Assembly (NCBI GenBank): GCA_027596945.1 | Contig: JADGJH010000610.1 | Location: forward strand, 1-14,922 | Source: Physocladia obscura | Taxonomy: Eukaryota; Chytridiomycota; Chytridiomycetes; Chytridiales; Chytriomycetaceae | Reading direction: 5' to 3' | DNA: 14,922 bases | Part shown: positions 10,933-14,922 of the stretch, one piece after another | How positions within the stretch are numbered: position 1 is the first letter of the stretch | Layout of the letters: each line of letters begins with the position of its first letter | Notes under the pieces: generated by a model | What the model was told of the DNA's origin: nothing | Database searches by the model: none | What the model saw: the letters and a program-made list of their open reading frames with translations, nothing else | Program-made: the position numbers and the translations under genes

Positions 10933-11014
10933 AACAATTTTAAAATGAATCATAAATACAAATTGATCACCAGTTCTTTTGTTTCTTTTTGTGATTCGAA
11001 ATGGATTGAAAAGA

Positions 11015-12424
11015 ATGACGATGGAAACCCATAACAACCACAATCAACGATTGGCGCGTAAGGCTTTACTCAACCGCGAAGCACAGCGGGCATTGAGAGA
11101 GAGAAGGGCGAAACGGCTGCATGAACTTGAAGCACGCGTGGCTGAGTTGAGCGCACAGAACTCAGCGTTGAGTGCCGAGCTGGAAGTTGCGCTTAATCGC
11201 AACTGCAATTGCAGCCGTGGTTTTCTGAGCGGTAGTTTTGATCGCAGCATCGATCACAGCTCCGATCACGGCTCCGATCGAAACCAAGCCCAACGCCATA
11301 CACTTGCCTTTTCCGACAGTAACTTTGAAGTTGGTTTTGACGAACTGAACGACGAACTGAATAGCAACGGTAACGACAATAATAACGAAACTGACGGTTG
11401 CCTAAGCTGCGCCGCCGAACGTCTCAAAAATGCTATATGTATGCGTCAAATTCGCACTCTCGAAACCGCCTTGCGCAAAGCAAAAACGAAAGGAATATCA
11501 TCATTAGCATCATCGGCGACAGCATTGACGGGTTCCGTGCCTATTAATCCCTTTCCCCCAGCCGTCAACTTTAATCTCCAAGACTTTGCCTTTCTGGACC
11601 GTTTTCTCGACTCTTGCATTCCAAACTCTCCTAACCTTGCTACTCCCGCTCATCCCGAACTTACCATGTCGTCGGAATATCTCTACGGCCCAATAGAGGT
11701 CCAATCATTCAAAATTACACTCAAGCATTTACTTTCTTTTAGAAATCACCCACAACTGGTTGATAAACTTTTTGATCTATTGCAGGTGCTCTAAATCACT
11801 TTCGTTTGTGTTTTTTTCCCCTTACTGATAGACTAACACCGAAACAGGCAAAAACAAAAGTCTCTAATAATCAAGATGCACGAAAGGCGCTTGTGAAATA
11901 CATTTCGGTTTTCCGCGAAGCTTTCACGAAAGTTACTCTTCTTGATTATCCCAAATTTAACGAGATTTTTTCCATTTTTTATGAACGAAATGCAAATCAC
12001 CAGGTGACCTGGCCTAACCCATCCGAGTTTAATTTAATTTTTTTATTTGTTCGATTTATAGATACATTTCAGCAAATTGTTTGCGCCAAAGCCTGAAGTC
12101 ATAGCGCAACTCGAATCTCGACCAACAACCCGCCCAATCCCGTTTAGCGCCAAAACAATGCAAACCCAACTGAAGCAAATCCCATCATTCGATTCTCCCG
12201 AAACCGGCGCCATCATTGACCAGCTCTGCAATTATTGGGTGTACACGCCCGATCAGCTGATTAGCGAAGACTTTTTCTATTTTGAATTTCTGTTGTATCA
12301 GCTCGAAATCGCTTGCAAGAATTTTGATGATCGAACTCGGTTGTGGCAGGCTTTTGATGCACTGTGGAAATCCGATTATCGCGTTGTTGATCAGTTGTTG
12401 ATGACAGTTGGGTGGGAGGGCTGA
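11015..12424 (+). CDS. bZIP transcription factor, fungal AP-1-like basic region
   Basis: Probable nuclear DNA-binding regulator; targets unknown. Exons 11015-11785, 11848-12003 and 12062-12424 give 429 residues. The basic region contains NREAQRALRERRAKR (residues 20-34) with the canonical Asn20-x7-Arg28 pair; the Yap/Pap1 phenylalanine in AQRAFR is Leu27 here. The zipper follows at about 36-60, with leucines seven apart and a buried-type Asn. A low-complexity, Ser/Asp/Asn-rich linker lies at about 75-130, with Cys residues on both sides (CNCS near 67, CLSC near 130). From about residue 218 SSEYLYGP begins a helical C-terminal region shared in part with the minus-strand bZIP. A TTG-initiated extension to 10979 is open but the ATG at 11015 is preferred; the ATG two codons on is also possible. 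SDF2 ends only 82 bp upstream. AATAAA lies at 12507. Confidence 0.87.
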
Positions 12425-12506
12425 GCGAATTAAACGAGTGTCGAAAGTAGAATTAAATAAGTAAAAAATGACAAAGAGTGAATTGTGATAAATTGCGCAA
12501 GTTACC

Positions 12507-12512
12507 AATAAA
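12507..12512 (+). promoter_or_regulatory. Candidate poly(A) signal of the plus-strand bZIP gene
   Basis: AATAAA on the plus strand, 83 nt past the bZIP stop codon, a normal distance. It is followed at 12525-12530 by the same hexamer on the opposite strand, an arrangement expected for two convergent genes. Confidence 0.55.
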
Positions 12513-12524
12513 GTACATATTGCC

Positions 12525-12530
12525 TTTATT
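12525..12530 (-). promoter_or_regulatory. Candidate poly(A) signal for a minus-strand transcript
   Basis: AATAAA on the minus strand, two bases past a TAA at 12533-12535 that closes an open frame. It supports the idea that the small Cys-containing frame upstream belongs to a transcribed gene. One hexamer in AT-rich DNA is weak evidence on its own. Confidence 0.4.
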
Positions 12531-12532
12531 TT

Positions 12533-12833
12533 TTACCACGTAAAATCAGATTTTAAGGCTTTACTAATTCCAGCACTGTCAACACTACTCCTATCGCCAT
12601 CATCTTTTTTTTCAATCTCGCCACTAGATTCTTGTTCAACTTTTTGAGGCTTTTTGTTTCTTTTGGCCTTCAATCGCGATTCCATAAGTGCGATTGTACT
12701 TAAGAGTGTTGAGCTTTTTGCGCCTCCCAGACTCTCAGACAATTGCTCTGCGCAAGGACTTGTTGTACATATGCAGTCAGCGGGACACGCGCAGCTAAGC
12801 TGAGAACGCCATGTAAAGTCTAGTTGGAGTATT
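12533..12833 (-). CDS. Possible last exon of a small unknown protein with a Cys cluster
   Basis: I do not recognise this frame. It is open from an acceptor-like TCGCAG at 12834-12839 to the TAA at 12533 and encodes about 99 residues. Near its start is a cysteine cluster of the form CACPADCIC followed by TTSPC, which recalls metal-binding motifs. Next come an alanine/serine helix-like stretch, a basic run (RLKAKRNKKPQK) and an acidic Ser/Lys tail ending KSDFTW. DFTW also occurs near the beginning. No ATG precedes the cysteines in this frame. A phase-compatible first exon at 12922-13019 (ATG, donor AG|GTTTCT, 88-nt intron) would make a 132-residue protein, but nothing confirms it. Alternatively translation could begin at the internal ATG near 12686. 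The poly(A) hexamer directly after the stop is the main support. Confidence 0.3.
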
Positions 12834-13218
12834 CTGCGATAATTCTACTCGCGCGAATAGTTTTTTCGCCATGGCATGTATTTAATTTTTTTTTATGTCG
12901 GCGAAAAAAAAGGGGAGAAACCTTGGATTAAAGCTCAGCACAATAAATATGAGTTTACGAGATAATATTAGGGGGCTGCATCCGTGGATATTTATCGTAA
13001 AACAACGCAGTGACTGCATTAGCGAAACAACACAACTTATTATTATGGTTATTGCTATGAATCTATTCCTACCGAAAATTTAAAAAAATGGTGAAAGAAT
13101 GCATGCTAAGACAAGTTCATCTTTTAAATACATATTTTATTTTATGCTTAATTTATACACTCATTTGCCAATTTTTACTCCAAATCCATACTTTCAGTGT
13201 TTGTAACTCTTTCAACCC

Positions 13219-13491
13219 TCACAACAATTCAACGTCTTGGGTAATTTTCACAGTGTCAAAAGAATGCTTCATTCCCCTTGTGGTGGTGCAGATCTCCCTT
13301 TCACTGACTGTATCAATTGTAGCAACACTATGTTCTGGCAATTCACCTGAAACAAGATTGCGTGAAAGCTGGGTGATGACTTTGTGTTCCAGGTATCTGC
13401 ACAATGGGCAAGCACTGTAATGCAGATCATAAGAGGCTGTTAGGATTGCGTCTGTTATTTTAACTGTGAGATTCTCACATAATGCTTGAGA
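13219..13491 (-). pseudogene. Decayed C-terminal fragment of a ClpB/HSP100-type disaggregase
   Basis: An open 90-codon minus-strand frame without a proper start reads as the small domain of the second AAA+ module of ClpB/HSP101. It contains ENLTVKITDA, then SYDLHYSACPLCRYLEHKV, ITQLSRNLVSGELPEHS and a short tail to a TGA. The functional family has YDPxYGARPL(R/K)R in this place. Four conserved positions are changed: Pro to Leu, Gly to Ser, the sensor-2 Arg of GAR to Cys, and the following Arg to Cys. Each fits one C-to-T or G-to-A change at a former CpG. The frame begins after a TAA at 13492-13494, and no other part of the roughly 850-900-residue protein was found in the window. The terminal TGA could be the natural stop or a mutated CGA. 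The fragment is not expected to work. Confidence 0.7.
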
Positions 13492-13700
13492 TTATTCAAA
13501 ACTCCTTGACTTTCTCTGACAATTATCTTTGTAAATATTTATTTATTTATATTCTGTATATAATTTTATTTATTTATTGGTTGTCTATTTGGTTCTTTTG
13601 GAGTATTCCTGTTTTTGGTTTTCTTATTAATTTGTTTTGTTTTTCTTTGGGTTTTGGAGTTGAAATAATAAATTGAAGATGTTCTGCAAAATTGCATGTT

Positions 13701-13717
13701 GTTTGCAGGATGCAAAC
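13701..13717. repeat. Short perfect inverted repeat
   Basis: GTTTGCA and TGCAAAC flank a three-base centre (GGA), making a 7-bp stem. It lies 13 bases before a longer inverted repeat in the CpG-poor block. Function unknown; it may be part of a decayed element end. Confidence 0.5.
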
Positions 13718-13730
13718 AGCTCTGCGAGGC

Positions 13731-13770
13731 CAGTGGTGCATTGAGCTCAATCAGTGTCTCTGCACCACTG
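13731..13770. repeat. 10-bp perfect inverted repeat, 20-nt loop
   Basis: CAGTGGTGCA at 13731-13740 and TGCACCACTG at 13761-13770 are exact reverse complements. The 20-nt centre contains GAGCTC. A 10-bp perfect stem at this spacing is unlikely by chance in such a short block. It could be a subterminal repeat of a DNA transposon or a hairpin in a transcript. Confidence 0.6.
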
Positions 13771-14435
13771 CGGGTCTTTCACCATGAGAGTGACACTTGG
13801 GGTTGTTGTACTGGACTCACAGCAGCTTAAGGGATAAGTGCCAACCTTTTCTTTACACTCCTTTCACCCCCTGCCTTCCATGACACTTGGGACAGATCTA
13901 GCAATGCTGTGGAATGAGTTAGTGGATATCCTTTTTAGTGCACCATCCCCTTGGCATATTCCCCAGGACTAGGAGGCATCGGTATTGCCAGAAATGGAGT
14001 GGACCACCTGATGATTGGACCAACAAATGCAAGCTTGCAAAGAGAAGTTTACCCCCAGGTGACAGGACACAGTCAGGCAACCAGGGCAATGGGTGATGAG
14101 GTGGCTCTAGATGCTGGCATTGACAGAGTGCAGCCTGAGTATAAAGAAAATGGTTCTTGTTGCTGGTGGTACCAGAACAAGGACTCAGTATCTTAATGAA
14201 AAAAAGAGAAAACATTGTGTTTGTATTCATTAACTATACTTACCTGTTTCTATTTGTTCTATCAATTCTATTTATCTTCAGAGTGTAAAGGATGCCACCT
14301 GGCTATTCTTGGGACCTAGCCAGGGTTCAGACATTTCCCGAGTTCATTCTGGACCTATTCCCATTGCTTTGCTGTGGTGGATTTCAATTATATAATACAG
14401 ATGTTGCAGGGTTGATGACTCTCTACTGCTTACTG

Positions 14436-14529
14436 GCTTCAGCTGATACCAGCTTTTGCTGATGGACCAGCCTTGAGCTGATGACCTGGCTTTGAGCCGA
14501 TGACCAAGCTTTTGCTTGATGATCTTGCA
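14436..14529. repeat. Degenerate 19-bp tandem repeat, about five copies
   Basis: Four consecutive 19-base units start at 14454, 14473, 14492 and 14511, with a partly matching copy before them at about 14436. The consensus is near TTGAGCTGATGACCAAGCT; GCTGATG or GCCGATG and a CC/CA-AGC-like end recur in each. Since 19 is not a multiple of three, it is unlikely to encode a protein repeat. It is an old, diverged minisatellite in the CpG-poor block. Confidence 0.75.
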
Positions 14530-14799
14530 AATTGCAAAAAATGATGGAGGAAAGGAAGAACCTGACATAACCTTGATATTGCGTGATTCCAGATGGGTCA
14601 AAATAGTTGCCAATTGTGCATACACAATTTTCTGATGCTCTACACATAAAGACTGTGTTAGAAATAATTTGTTAAAAAAAAGTGGTGAAACAAAAACTTA
14701 CACTTCTGCCTTAATGGACTGAAGATAACAATATCTGTAATATGGTTCATGTTGAAGCTCCACTGACTCTGTGGTGAGAGTTAATGGAATAAAACAAGT

Positions 14800-14922
14800 A
14801 ATGCAAATAAAAAGTAATAAAATAAATAAAAGTTATTTTATTATTATTATTTTCGTCCAAATTAAATAAATAAAAATAAATAAATAGTTTTTATTTTTTT
14901 TATTATTTTTTTTTTTAAAATT
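14800..14922. repeat. AT-only low-complexity tract
   Basis: TAAA and TAAT type short tandem repeats and T runs up to the right edge, with almost no G or C. Such tracts often bound assembly contigs or repeats. No gene, promoter or RNA can be read here. Confidence 0.7.

Larger units (their letters stand above)
13421..14640. other. CpG-depleted, TpG/CpA-rich block
   Basis: I count seven CpG dinucleotides in these 1,220 bases, against more than twenty in the 240 bases at 11041-11280 inside the plus-strand bZIP gene. TG and CA are abundant, especially from 13681. This is the footprint expected from repeated deamination of methylated cytosine or a RIP-like process, as seen in silenced fungal repeats. 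The AT-rich part at 13500-13680 lowers the expectation somewhat, but 13681-14640 is not AT-extreme and still has only six CpG. Confidence 0.7.
12834..14922. other. Gene-poor, repeat-like region with no intact gene recognised
   Basis: About 2 kb in which no complete gene could be built. Open frames of 60-110 codons occur at 12895-13083, 13088-13420, 13919-14230 and 14344-14647, but none resembles a known family in sense. Recognised pieces are the ClpB-type relic, two inverted repeats, a 19-bp tandem repeat, the CpG-depleted block and a terminal A/T low-complexity stretch. Base use differs sharply from the gene-rich 12.4 kb to the left: fewer CpG and many TG, CA and long A or T runs. I interpret it as decayed mobile-element or duplicated DNA. 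Confidence 0.6.

Noticed and set aside
10979..11014. TTG-initiated extension of the plus-strand bZIP
   Set aside because: Non-ATG start with no conserved residues; ATG at 11015 lies close before the basic region.
12895..13083. 62-codon plus-strand ORF starting MSAKKKGRN
   Set aside because: No homology seen and no splice partner; it overlaps the possible first exon of the minus-strand small gene.
13088..13420. 110-codon plus-strand ORF with hydrophobic stretches
   Set aside because: It is mostly antisense to the ClpB-type relic, whose minus-strand frame matches a known family.
14166..14177. Possible LTR-retrotransposon primer binding site (TGGTACCAGAAC, near the initiator-tRNA type)
   Set aside because: Two mismatches in 12, no LTR pair, no preceding CA end and no gag/pol remains were found.
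13919..14230. ORFs on both strands (81 and 103 codons) in the CpG-poor block
   Set aside because: No recognised family in either sense; long open frames are expected by chance where TG/CA excess and low stop density occur. Possibly decayed coding DNA but not supportable.

Overview
The window looks like AT-rich, gene-dense nuclear DNA of a flagellated (zoosporic) fungus, most likely chytrid-grade. Three things point there. Atg8, Cct4 and Ipk1 read as fungal-type proteins: Atg8 ends in ENTFG rather than the animal GABARAP ending, and Ipk1 carries the fungal EIKPKW box. A CFAP157 gene implies a motile cilium. Both transcription factors are fungal-style bZIPs with a C-terminal extension that I associate from memory with chytrids. 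Genes are split by 39 short introns, nearly all 46-111 nt, and spacers are often under 100 bp. The species cannot be named from sequence alone.

Layout. Minus strand, 211-4125: cct4 (chaperonin subunit, 10 exons), then ipk1 (inositol-pentakisphosphate 2-kinase, 5 exons). Plus strand, 4508-7270: atg8 (4 exons) and CFAP157 (9 exons). Minus strand, 7538-9865: a divergent bZIP (2 exons) and the AP-3 sigma subunit (8 exons, one of 10 nt). Plus strand, 9929-12424: SDF2 (6 exons, three MIR repeats) and a second, canonical bZIP (3 exons). Two divergent pairs share short promoters: ipk1/atg8 (382 bp) and AP-3 sigma/SDF2 (63 bp). A weakly supported Cys-containing small gene may end at 12533 on the minus strand, convergent with the second bZIP.

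From about 12.85 kb to the end no intact gene was recognised. This part holds a decayed piece of a ClpB/HSP100-type disaggregase, a strongly CpG-depleted TpG/CpA-rich block, a 19-bp tandem repeat, inverted repeats and AT-rich low-complexity tails. The decay of the ClpB piece at conserved positions fits CpG-to-TpG/CpA mutation, which suggests cytosine methylation or a RIP-like process acting on repeats.

The genes are mostly unlinked housekeeping functions: folding, inositol phosphate signalling, autophagy, cilium, vesicle sorting and ER glycoprotein quality control. I see no operon-like pathway. The most unusual content is in the gene structures (23-nt intron, 10-nt and 9-nt exons, GC-AG intron, AAG acceptors), in the pair of related bZIPs around AP-3 sigma/SDF2, and in the methylation-like decay block. 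All exon borders were worked out by hand from reading frame, splice consensus and recalled family alignments.
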